This document shows positions 12,801 through 22,211 of a stretch of DNA of 64,000 bases, in pieces; position 1 is the first letter of the stretch; each line of letters starts with the position of its first letter. Source of the stretch: Zygnema cylindricum (lineage: Eukaryota > Streptophyta > Zygnematophyceae > Zygnematales > Zygnemataceae); the NCBI GenBank assembly GCA_037447655.1, contig JBBHKE010001439.1, positions 1-64,000 of the forward strand, in the 5' to 3' direction. Position numbers and translations under genes: made by a program. Under the pieces are notes generated by a model. The model did no database searches, was not told the origin of the DNA, and saw only the letters and a program-made list of their open reading frames with translations.

Positions 12801-14671
12801 GTTTAACACCAATTAAGAGCACGATCTGTTTGCCAAACCGCTTTCTTTGCCTTGAAGAACCCACTTGGGACAGAACTGGAGACAAACCTTCTTAATTGTG
12901 GATATTCTTCCGATCTTCTTTTTTCGTGGCAGGATGATGCCCACATTTTTTGTCTTCCTGATCAAATGCGGTCCGAAATTCTTGGAGTGTTGGATCTGAC
13001 GGAGGAGATTCTCGGAGACTTTGGGTTTACCAAGCTGGAGATCAACCTCTCAACTCGACCCGAAAAGTCTGTGGGAAGCGATGAAATTTGGGATCGGGCA
13101 ACTCTCGCACTGAGGGAGGCTTTGAGTGATAAAGGCTGGGCATATAATGTGGATGAGGGAGGAGGAGCTTTCTACGGACCCAAAATTGACATTAAGATTG
13201 AGGACGCAATTGGGCGCAAATGGCAATGCTCCACCATTCAGGTGCATTTGCATTTTTTGGACCTCGTTTGGGTTTTTCTATTGACTGATTTTTTGTTGGC
13301 CTATTTTTAATTGACCAGGTTAACAGTTTGCTGGCAGAATTATGAATGTCTTCTTTATTTTTTTATATTGCGTTTAATATTTAAATGAAACGGTAAATTA
13401 AATCAATTTGGGCCTGGCAAGAACCAAAATGGATATGCATGAGAGGTTGAGTGCTATCAGGTGGTATATCCGGTTGACATATTACTCGATTTCGATTTAC
13501 TATCAGAGGATTTTGATTTACTAGCGGGTTTTGAGTACCTTTTGTACCTTTTCAGGTCGATTTCAATCTTCCCCAGCGATTCAATATGGTATATGTCCAA
13601 GGAGATCAATCTCGGCAACAGCCAATCATGATCCACCGCGCTATATTTGGTTCATTGGAGAGATTTTTTGGCATTTTAATAGAAAACTATGCGGGAGATT
13701 TCCCTCTGTGGCTGGCCCCTGTTCAGGCACGACTACTACCGGTTACTGACGCAGAGGTAAGGCTCTTACATCAATTCCCAACAAGGTTAACTTCAGGATT
13801 CTTCTCCCTCTCCCTCCTCTCCCTCTGTCCTCTGTTTACTCCCTCTCCCTTTCCCTCTCCAAAAAGGGTGTTCCTATGGTTTTTATGATACAGAGGTTAG
13901 GGCTTTCATCTTTCACAACACAGGTAGTCCTGTCAAACAATATTTGTCCATTTTAAAGCCTCTAGAGTGACTTACAATGGAGCATGACTTTTTTATGTTT
14001 GGTCCATTTCCTGTCATTGTCAAGTTTTGCAAAGATTTTTCTCTGTTTTGACTGTTTTTCTATTGGAGTTTGTGAGAGGCTGATTTTTGCTAGAAAGTGG
14101 TTCCGATTTTGTATCTTTGGTCAATTTGCTGTCTTGGTCAAGTTTTATGTAAAAAAATTATCTCCATTGCACAAAAAGTAGATTCTTGTGATTGTTTTCC
14201 TATTGGAGTTTGTGAGAGGCTGATCTTTGCAAGTAAGTGGTCGCAATTTAGTCAATTACATGTCCTGTTCCGATTTGAAATAAGAAATAAACCCCGTTGC
14301 AATGTTTTGGTCCAAAAAACCCAAAAATACTCAAAAAAAACCCAAAGAAACCTTTAAACACCTAAAAGTTCCTAAAACTGTTCAGTTGTTTGATTGGAAA
14401 TGTGGGACAGGTTGATTTTTGCAAGAAAGTGGTTGCAAAATTGCGAGAACACGATATTCGAGCCGAAATTTCGAGTGGAGAACGTATGGGGAAATTAATA
14501 CGAAATGCCGAGGTTCAGAAAATACCTGTTATGGCTGTTGTGGGACCAAAAGAGGTAGAAACCGAGACTTTGACAGTTCGAACTAGAAAAGAAGGACAGA
14601 TTGGGACACTCTCAGTGGACGAATTGATTGAGAGAATAGCCAAAGTTGTGGCGAGTAAAGGATTAATTTAA
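8685..14671 (+). CDS. Threonyl-tRNA synthetase, organelle-type (ten exons, one apparent 1-base insertion)
   Basis: Charges tRNA-Thr with threonine, most likely in chloroplast and mitochondria. Exons: 8685-8806, 9380-9656, 10327-10476, 10890-11037, 11264-11518, 12023-12214, 12490-12675, 12933-13241, 13556-13756, 14411-14671. The first about 50 residues are rich in Ala, Ser and Arg with no early acidic residue, a transit-like leader. Editing domain: HTTAH (132-136) and CAGPH (240-244), both proofreading motifs intact. No TGS domain seen. Catalytic core: zinc ligands expected at Cys396 (MNCPCH), His447 (FTQDDAH) and His573 (MIHRA); class II motif 2 near [18 protein letters not shown]; motif 3 in [10 protein letters not shown]. 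The C-terminal anticodon-binding domain ends at SKGLI. The lengths sum to 2101 nt; removing one G from GGGG at 11471-11474 gives 699 residues and restores the conserved [15 protein letters not shown]. Confidence 0.93.
9798..9827 (+). repeat. Run of 30 G in ThrRS intron 2
   Basis: About thirty consecutive G residues follow TTTTTTT. Such a run can form G-quadruplexes and is hard to sequence, so the exact length is doubtful. It lies between the exons ending at 9656 and starting at 10327. Confidence 0.9.
13985..14285 (+). repeat. Degenerate copies of the ThrRS exon 10 boundary inside intron 9
   Basis: Two tandem units, starting near 14062 and 14201, share TATTGGAGTTTGTGAGAGGC. Each continues into a version of the first bases of exon 10: TGATTTTTGCTAGAAAGTGG and TGATCTTTGCAAGTAAGTGG, against TGATTTTTGCAAGAAAGTGG at the real exon. 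The real exon is preceded by GATTGGAAATGTGGGACAG. The copies are out of frame or carry stops, so they are not alternative exons as they stand. Confidence 0.75.
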
Positions 14672-15618
14672 AACTATTTTTCATTTTTTAGTTTTACAAG
14701 AATCGGTAAAAAATGTCAAAAAAAACTTGTAGAAGTTCGGTTTTTAGGAGGTTGATATTTGACGATTTTTATGTTCGAGGGAGATTCGAGAGAAGACTTA
14801 TAATGGTGTATTATTGAAAAAGTGTAATGAGCATATTTTAGAAACGCAAAAATTTCGTATTAGGTGTATTGTTTGTTTGAATAAGGTTTCCTTTTCAGTC
14901 GGAAGAAATGCTGCCCTGTACCTGGACACATTCTGTTTTTTTTTGGTAATACAGAATGTCAAATTCTTTTGTTTTGGTATGGCATCTTCAAGTCTCTCCT
15001 TTCCCCTCTATCCTCTTTTCTGTTGGACTTCTGTTGTGTGGTCCCTATCCGTCAATTCTCAGTGGGATCGTGACTTTTTGGGGTTAAATTAGTTTTTAGG
15101 AATTCTTATCAGTTGGAAAAAAAAGAAACATGATAATCGATAACCGGTCTTTTTTAGGTTCTTGAAAAAAATATCGCTCTGATACACATCAAATTTTATT
15201 GTCGATAAAAATTTGATGTGAAGGACATATCCAATCATTACAAAGTAATCACGAGAGTTTGAAAAAGAAAGTTTTCTGATGTGCCCCTGAGTCAATCATA
15301 GCAAAAAGTAATAGCTAGTACTTTTAAGTACAAAGTGGAGACAGAAATATGATTCGAATGTGTTTTATTAAAACCAAAAAATTCTTGGATCTTGTAAACT
15401 ATCAAGTTACAATCAGGTACAATTTATCAATAGTTTAAAACTTCAGGAGAAAAACAAACATAGTCTGATGGAATTATTTCGGGATTTAGAAGAATAAGTA
15501 ATCAAGATTGGTGCATATTTTTTCTTATCAGGTACTTCAGAAGTTGTAGTTTTTTGTAGTTTTGCGTAATTGAGAAATTGCCTAATATGAATTGATTGTG
15601 ATAATGAAACTGATGCAG
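14672..15618. other. 3' flank of ThrRS, intergenic
   Basis: Presumed 3' UTR, then AT-rich spacer. It contains one perfect 13-bp hairpin at 15185-15220 (CACATCAAATTTT / AAAATTTGATGTG). No gene recognised. Confidence 0.45.
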
Positions 15619-15760
15619 GATAAATTAAAAAGCACGATGGTAAACCATCTGAGTCTAGGGGTACAAAAGGGGTGGCATGGCCAACACTGAAAACAACAAT
15701 AAAAAACAAAAAGAGCGACGAGAACACAAAAAAAAAGGAAGCAACAAATAGTTCGACTTT
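15619..15760 (-). mobile_element. R2-like LINE, 3' end only (copy D)
   Basis: About 140 bp matching the 3' end of the LINE at 48199. The minus strand ends CCATCGTGCTTTTTAATTTA like the large copy, with the same GGGGTACAAAAGGGGTGGC block on the plus strand. Severely 5'-truncated, as expected from target-primed insertion. Confidence 0.7.
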
Positions 15761-16060
15761 GTGAAGATGGACCCAGAAAAAGAAGAAGAAAAAAAAAAAA
15801 AACAAAAAAAAAGGCGAGGGAAAAAAAAAAAAAAAAAAAAAAAACGAAAACAAAAAAAAAAAAAAAAAAGGCAAAAAAAAAAAAAACAAAAAAAAGGGCG
15901 TGGGAGGAAACTAAAAGGAAAGACAATGCGAACCCAACAAATGCACAAAAAAGGGCAAAAAAACAAAAGGCAAACAAAGAGACAAACAATGGCAAGCAAC
16001 AAAAAGACATCAAAAATGGACAACGGGCGCAAAACAACAACAAAATAGCGCAATAAAACA
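15761..16060 (+). repeat. A-rich low-complexity tract
   Basis: Nearly pure purine, dominated by A runs, at 15775-15905, then A-rich to about 16060. It adjoins LINE copy D. It produces spurious Lys-rich and Phe-rich open frames with no coding character. Confidence 0.7.
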
Positions 16061-16699
16061 AAAACTATCCAACTGTAGTCGAACAATTACTTGCGATGCT
16101 TGATGGAGGAACGACTTTAGGCGGGGTTTCCATCAAGAGGTGTCAGTTATTGTATTTGAAACATTCACTGGCAATAGTTTTGGCAGTTGTTGTGTCCTTA
16201 ATTTCGGGGTTGTTGCCTATTTGAGTGTCTATGTTTTACATGCCATTTTTTTGTGTGTTCGTTTCTTTCACTTTTGAAATTTATGTATTTTTTAGGTCTG
16301 TATTGGAAAAATAAATAGAGTAAGCCAGCAAAGGCAGCCTGCTTCTCGCTCAACTCTCCAGTCCCCATACTTGTTGCAGTCACTGAAGACCGAAGAGAGA
16401 GCTAGAGCCATGGCTGTCTATACAAGGAGACAGAGAATAGGCTAATACTTAGTTTGTACCAAAAAGGGAAATCGGAACTAGGGTTTGATCCGGGTACTTA
16501 CCATTTGTTAATAGGGGTGGTAGCCGTTACACCTTGAATAGTTATTAGCATATAGAAATTATTAGTGTAAAGAAAAAAATTGTGTCATTCATTCTAATTT
16601 AGTGCCAGGAGACGTTGCATATTATGGTCCACTTCCTTAAATAGTGTAATTTATTCTGTTTAAGATATCAATGTCAAAATTTTGGGCTGCCGATATATC

Positions 16700-16727
16700 G
16701 TACATAAGGCTAATAACGATTCACGGT
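16700..16727. mobile_element. MITE end (family M1) in the old LTR
   Basis: GCTAATAACGATTCACGGTG matches the terminus of the complete MITE at 41661-41882 with a few substitutions. Only one end is clear. Another related end (CACCGCGAATCGTTATTAG) is at about 19846-19864. Confidence 0.4.
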
Positions 16728-16844
16728 GTAGCTTTAGCCTATAGACTAGAACCAGCGTTGGGGTGTATTAGGCACAATGTGTATTTAAAGGCATTCAAAT
16801 AGAGAATTCCCAAACAAACCGACAATTAACCAAAAGTTACCCTA

Positions 16845-16920
16845 GACCGGATTTGAACCTGGGTCTATAGATTTCGGTGTAGTTGTACGCCTTATCTAGT
16901 CATGCGTTAACCAAACGATG
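16845..16920 (-). repeat. tRNA-like SINE fragment with intact B-box
   Basis: On the minus strand GGTTCAAATCC is a perfect pol III B-box, preceded by GGTTAACGCATGACTAGATA, which resembles a tRNA 5' half. No convincing cloverleaf, so probably SINE-derived sequence inside the old LTR. Confidence 0.35.
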
Positions 16921-17744
16921 CACTTAAGACGTTTCAAAGATATATAAACATAATCCAAATGGCTAGTTAACACCAGACTAACGAAGAGGAACAATTCATG
17001 CATGTACGTGAATCTGAACCGTGTAAAATATGTTTTGATCGGACGGCCGACATTGTAGCCGCCACGCGAAGTGAGCTTTTGGCGGCATTCGGAGATAGCG
17101 TCACGCGGTGCCACGTGGCGCCACATCATTCAATACCGAAGAAGATGGGAGGAGGAACCATGGCTTCCGATTTGGCAGATCTCACCTTGTAGACCATGTC
17201 GTACAATTGTCGTACAATAAGTACATCGCCCATTGTACCTTTTTGTACTATATAGTGTTCCTATTGGACTAGGGTTTAGTACTAGGTAGTTGTGAGTAGG
17301 TAGACCAAGACTTAGTGATATTTAGGTACCTCTCTCTAAGAGAGCTTGTAACTATAAAGGTCAACCTTGACCAGCCATAACTTAATGCTCAGAGGAGCAT
17401 ATTCAGTGATTATTTTTGCTGCGAACTCAAGGGAGTCTAAGCTACACATGGGTGTAGTCGGTCAGAGTTTTTGCCTGTCTGGGTGGTTGCATTTCGAAGG
17501 GAAAGTCAAAGTGGGGAATGTTATCCAAAACTCATATTCTATCTTTGCATTCCGTGGGGGAACTGAGCACACAGAAAGTCTTCTTTCACAAGGGTGAAGC
17601 TGTAATGGGGTCCTGATTGTCAAGGGGTCAATCATTTGGGTTTATATAAACTTGAAGTCGGCACTATCTAGATTAGCTTTTTTGGATCTGCGAATTCTGT
17701 GTGGTAATGGAGCCCATTGAATTTCATTCACCTCCATTTTACTT

Positions 17745-17845
17745 TTTACCTGCTTCCCTCCACATGTAGTTTTTCACTTTTGGCATTGCTACCCTTTTCT
17801 TTCCCATAGACTCAGACCATTTATCATTGCGCTTTTTATAATCAG
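17745..17845 (+). mobile_element. R2-like LINE, 3' end only (copy E)
   Basis: CTGCTTCCCTCCACATGTAG then CCATAGACTCAGACC then ATCATTGCGCTTTTT, matching the 3' end of the subfamily at 61400-61519 and 52527. Only about 100 bp remains. Confidence 0.65.
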
Positions 17846-18199
17846 TCTTGTTTACTATTAATGTTAATAACACTACATCTGCGCCCCTAAATTTTGAACC
17901 TTGAACCTAAAATAGAAATAACAATTCACTGGATGGTTTTAATTTAGTGTAGTGTACCAAATGTGTCAGTCGGTACTTAAACTGTTTGTGTTTTGTAAAG
18001 AAAGCATAGAAAAAATGTAGGTAATGACATCGACACGGGAAGTCCCACTGCGATCTGCCCGGATTTCCCGGAATTTTTCCCGATTTGCCCGATCTGTCTG
18101 GAACGCCGATTCTGGGAAACTTTTCTGCTTGATTTTTTTCATTTAATTTATGATCGGTTGATCGAAAGAACCTTAATTGATTGACTCGACCGACCTCGG

Positions 18200-19264
18200 T
18201 TTGCATTTGACATCGCCCACGGACAAAAACACCTGGCATCCTCTTACCGATTACACCTTTGTGTAGCTTGGACTCCTCTGAGTCGGCAGCAGCAAGAATC
18301 ACTGAAAATGGTCAAGTAAATTGATAGTTATGGCTGGCCAAAGTTTGCTTTTTATACAAGATGCTCTCTGGGAGAGGCGACTATTTACCAAAAATATTCT
18401 AAGTCCTAAAAGCTACTCACAACCCCTCTATACCAATCAAATCGTAGCACACTAGATAATATATATAGAAAGTACGGTAGCCGCCGTACTTTATGCACGG
18501 AAATATTCGGCACCACTCTCAGTCTGCCACGTGGTATACAAGTCAACGTCATTCTATCTTTTCCTTCTCCGGCATCCAATAGGATGATGCCACGTATCAA
18601 AATCCTCTAAATTCGCAAAGTACGGTCACATAATCTCTTCAGCATCCCGGCTCTCACGCGTGCCATTCATTCGTGATTTGGCAATAAATATCAGTCGTCC
18701 GATCCTGATGGCGCGCCAAAAATTGTCGACCGTTGAAATTACTTCCGCGTTGACTGATTCAATTTCAACGGTCTTCTTCCTATGTTGACCGTTGAAAAAC
18801 CCAGCTTCTCTACGGGCTATCGATCGGATGACATTTAATTTCATCCGTTGAATTTAAATGTCGTTTCATTTTTTTTTGTGCGGTACAGTATTTCGTATTG
18901 TACAATCCTTCCCATGTTCATTTCGTTCCGTTAGCAGTTAAATGGATTATGTCGCCGCGTCACCTATTATATATTTATCAATTACAGCATGTGCATCGAA
19001 TCTTCAAGACCTACCAGATATAGCGGACGGCTATTTCGTACCACTGTCATCCGGGAGGTCACAAGATCAAACCCTGTCCCTGGTAATAAGTCCTTTGGAA
19101 GAGCTCTAAGTTCTGCCTGCATCTCATCTGCCATGGCTGCCTGCAAGTCCTCAGTGACTACGACAAGTATGAGATCAATAAAACAACCATGAACTGACTA
19201 AGGAGATAGACTGTCAAATACCTTTTTCAACAATATAGACCTAGAAAATACACAAATATCAACA
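18200..19264 (-). repeat. Old divergent copia solo LTR (-)
   Basis: The reverse-orientation relative of the copia LTRs. It begins (minus strand) at 19264 with TGTTGATATTTG and TTTTCTAGGTC. It includes the tRNA-like module near 19030-19085, the promoter-like GTACTTT/CCGTAC block around 18470-18500 and the CTCCTCTGAGTCGGCAGCA block near 18270. The low-coordinate end is uncertain. Confidence 0.6.
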
Positions 19265-19267
19265 ACT

Positions 19268-19625
19268 TCCTACCCCCTCCCTCCATCCCTCCCTTTCCCC
19301 CTCCCTCCCTCCCTCCCCCCCTCCCTCTCTTCCCCCCCCCCTCTCTTCACCCTCCCTCTCCTTATCTCCCTCCCTCGCTCCCTTCCCTTTCTTCCCCTCT
19401 ATCTTTCCCTCCCTTTCTCTTGCTCTCTATCCCTTCCTCTCCTTCCTCCTCTCCCTCTTTCCCTCCCTTCGTCCTTCCCTCCCTCCCTCTTTATTGAGGA
19501 TCAATATGGAGAGACAAAAGGAGAGGGAGAGAGCAAAATGGAGAGGGAGAGGGAAATGAAAGGGAGAGGGGGAGGGAGAGGAAAGGGAAAGGAAGATAAA
19601 GAAGGGATGGGGAAAGAGGGAAAGC
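19268..19625. repeat. Pyrimidine tract followed by purine tract
   Basis: About 225 bases of C/T (CCCTCC-type units, 19268-19493) followed after a short spacer by about 120 bases of G/A (19505-19625). The two tracts are mutually complementary in composition, so the single strands could fold on each other or form triplex DNA. Confidence 0.8.
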
Positions 19626-20085
19626 AACCTACTCTCTCCCTCTCTCCTTCTCCATCTCCCTGTTTCTGTATCCTTCCCATTCTATTCTATATTGGAGAAT
19701 GAGAGAGAAAAAGAGTGATTGAAAGAGAGCATGGTGCTTCTTTCTGTACTTTTATACAAAAATAGAAAAAATGTTTATTATATGATTTTGTAAAGAAAGT
19801 GGCTTACGCCCAACAATTTTATGAGCATGAGATACTTCGCTAGTTTCACCGCGAATCGTTATTAGTGTTGATTTTTTTTTTGCCACTAAGGGTGGACTTC
19901 CATTAGCAAAAAAGTGGGGTTTTTTACTGACGGTCGTACCGTTCCTTTAGATTTTATTTTCAAGGAAAACAACATTACATAAAAATGTCCAAGGTTGTAG
20001 GCGTAATTCGGATTGTCGGAACCTATTACACTTTTTATCCGAGACGTCACGTCACCAGCCCTATAGTTTTTTAAGACCGTGCACA
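19626..20085. other. Spacer before the copia nest
   Basis: AT-rich, with a further CT tract (19628-19670) and a MITE-like end near 19846. No gene recognised. Confidence 0.4.
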
Positions 20086-20777
20086 CGGAGTGAAACTCTG
20101 GGACCTCCATAAGTCCTCAGAGTGGACAGCTTCCAAGAAGCCTCTAGGATAACCCTGACCCCTTTGTGTTTCAGCAAAAATAACTGCCACCCTTGCAGAC
20201 AAAAACTTTGAACAACTACACCCCTGTGAAGGCAAGACTCCTCTGAGTCGATAGCAAAAAGAATCTCTAAATTTGCTCCCTTGAGCAGTAAGTTATGAAG
20301 GGTCAAAGTTGACCTTTTGTACAGAAGCTCTCTGGGAGAGAGGGTCCTATCTTCTAATTTTTCTAAGTCCTTTCTCTCTCACAGACTCTATCTACTGATG
20401 TACAGAGCCAATCAGATTACAGTTCCGTACACAAAAGTACAGCTGTCGGTGTACTTTCTATACGGACACTGTACGACATGGCCTAAATGTCGACACGTGG
20501 TATGTCCGGATTCGCTCCCTTAATCCTCAGAGATGTTGCGATCCAATGTCATTCCGCTACGTGTCATCCGATGTGGCGATGACCACAAACCGCCGAAATC
20601 CTCTTCCGCGATCTCGGCGTTAATTCCGGCCGTCCGATTAAATTCACATTTAATCGTAGCCGTAATAAATACATGCGCGATATTCGTTTTCATTTAGAGG
20701 AATAAATGCGCGGTATTGGTTTCTTATCCGTACCGTAATCGTACTTTTACATTATTGGATCTATGTCTCCAGTAAAC

Positions 20778-21825
20778 TGTAGAAATTAATGGTTTTTAAG
20801 TATTTTCTAGGTCTGAATAGAAATAAAGAAGCCGAGGCAGTTTACCTCAAACTTCTCTCTCCAACTCTCAAACTTGTCGCAGTCACTGAGAAATTGGAGA
20901 GGAAGCTACTTCATGGCTACCTAGGCTATCCTGAGGTTTACAGGAAATTTATATTGGTTAGGGGATTAATTACTAAAAGGTATGTGCTGGCGACAAGATT
21001 TGATCCTGGTACCTGCCGGCCGACAGAGAGTAGATAGCCGGTAGCGTTAGCTGTTAAGTCTAGAAGTAGTCTAACGCATTATATAGTACGATAATTATTT
21101 AAACATTTACACGTAGGATAAATCATTTAACTATAACTGTTAACGGGATACATAGATATGGTAATGTAAAAGTACGAATTGCGGTACGGATAAGAAGTCA
21201 ATACCCCGCATTGATTTCGTAATCGAAACAAATACCGCGCATGTATTTATTACGGCTACTATCAAATGCGAGTTTAATCGGACGGCCGGAATTAGCGCAG
21301 AGATCGCGAAAGAAGATTTCGGCGGTTTGTTCGCATCGCCATATCGGATGACACGTGGCGATGCTACATTGGAGCGCAGCATCTCCGCGGATTTAAGGAG
21401 CGAATCCGGATATTCCACGTGTGGACATTTAGGCCATGTCGTACAATGTCCGTACATAAAGTACACCGCCAGCTGTACTTTTGCGTACGGAACTGTATTC
21501 TGATTGGTTTCCGTACATCAATAGATAAAGTCTGTGAGAGAGATAGGACTTAGAAAAATTAGAAGATAGGACCCTCTCTCTCAGAAAGCTTCTGTACAAA
21601 AGGTCAACTTTGACCCTCCATAACTTACTGCTCAGGGGAGCAAATTCAAAGATTCTTTTTGCTATCGACTCAGGGGAGTCTTGCCTTCACAAGGGTGCAG
21701 GTGGTAAGAGTTTTTATCTTCTAGGGTGGCAATTGTTTTTGCTGAAACACAAAGGGGTCATGATTATCCTAGAGGCTTCTTGGAAGCTGTCCACTCTGAG
21801 GACTTAAGGAGGTCTCAGAGTTTCA
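20778..21825 (+). repeat. Solo LTR inserted in the element 1 3' LTR
   Basis: A 1048-bp LTR (TGTAGAAATTAATGG ... GAGTTTCA) in plus orientation with perfect TAAAC target duplications at 20773-20777 and 21826-21830. No internal region remains, so it is the product of LTR-LTR recombination after insertion. With the host LTR it forms a large inverted-repeat arrangement. Confidence 0.92.
20985..21060 (-). repeat. tRNA-like module inside the copia LTR
   Basis: Read in the sense of the solo LTR's minus strand, CGGCTAACAGCTACCGGCTA-like sequence is followed by CCGGCCGGCAGGTACCAGGATCAAATC. This resembles a tRNA D-arm region followed by a T-arm (GGxxCAAATCC). The same module is present in each LTR of this family (21912-21985, 27705-27775, 34305-34380, 34945-35022) and degenerately in the old solo LTRs. 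Confidence 0.4.
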
Positions 21826-22196
21826 TAAACAGTTTCAGTTAAATGAACTACCCTACGTATAAATGTTTAAATAAATATCAACCATATAGTACGTAACACT
21901 AGTTCTAGGCTTAACGGCTAAGGCTACCAGCTACCAGCTATCTGCCGACCGGCAGGTTCCAAGATCAAATCCTATGGCCGGCACATACCTTTTAGTAAAT
22001 AAAACCCCTAACTAATATATTTTTCCCGTAAACCTCTGGATAGCTAGGTAGCCATAGCTATAGCTTCCTCTCCAACTTCTCAGTGACTACAACAAGTGTG
22101 GGAGTTGGAGAGAGAAGTTAGAGGCAGATTGCGTCGCCTTCATTCTATATTCCAATTTAGACCTAGAAAATAATAAAAGAACCATCGATTTCAACA

Positions 22197-22211
22197 CTCC
22201 CCTTATTTTTT
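22197..22211 (-). other. Polypurine tract, element 1
   Basis: On the minus strand AAAAAATAAGGGGAG lies directly before the 3' LTR start TGTTG: the expected primer for plus-strand DNA synthesis. The equivalent tract in element 2 is at 28003-28017. Confidence 0.85.

Larger units (their letters stand above)
16275..17600 (+). repeat. Old divergent copia solo LTR (+)
   Basis: Related along its length to the 1.05-kb LTRs at 20091-35238. It starts TGAAATTTATG and TTTTTTAGGTCTG, then has the GCAGTCACTGA block, the tRNA-like module near 16475-16540, GATCGGACGGCCG, CCACGTGGCGCC, the TCGTACAA/AAGTACA promoter-like block, and CATAACTT...GCTCAGAGGAGCA near 17380. It carries extra inserted sequence (about 16560-16980). 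The ends are approximate and no target duplication was found. Confidence 0.6.
20091..22196 (-). repeat. Element 1 3' LTR (interrupted)
   Basis: Minus-strand LTR starting TGTTGAAATCG at 22196 and ending GAGTTTCA at 20091. It is interrupted at 20778-21825 by a solo LTR of the same family in the opposite orientation; joining the parts over TAAAC gives a continuous LTR of about 1053 bp. Confidence 0.9.

Noticed and set aside
15443-16086. Long Phe-rich and Lys-rich open frames
   Set aside because: Pure A-rich/T-rich low complexity next to a LINE tail; stop-free by composition.
16475-16920. True tRNA genes
   Set aside because: Only B-box/T-arm-like pieces with no complete cloverleaf or discriminator; better explained as LTR module and SINE remnants.
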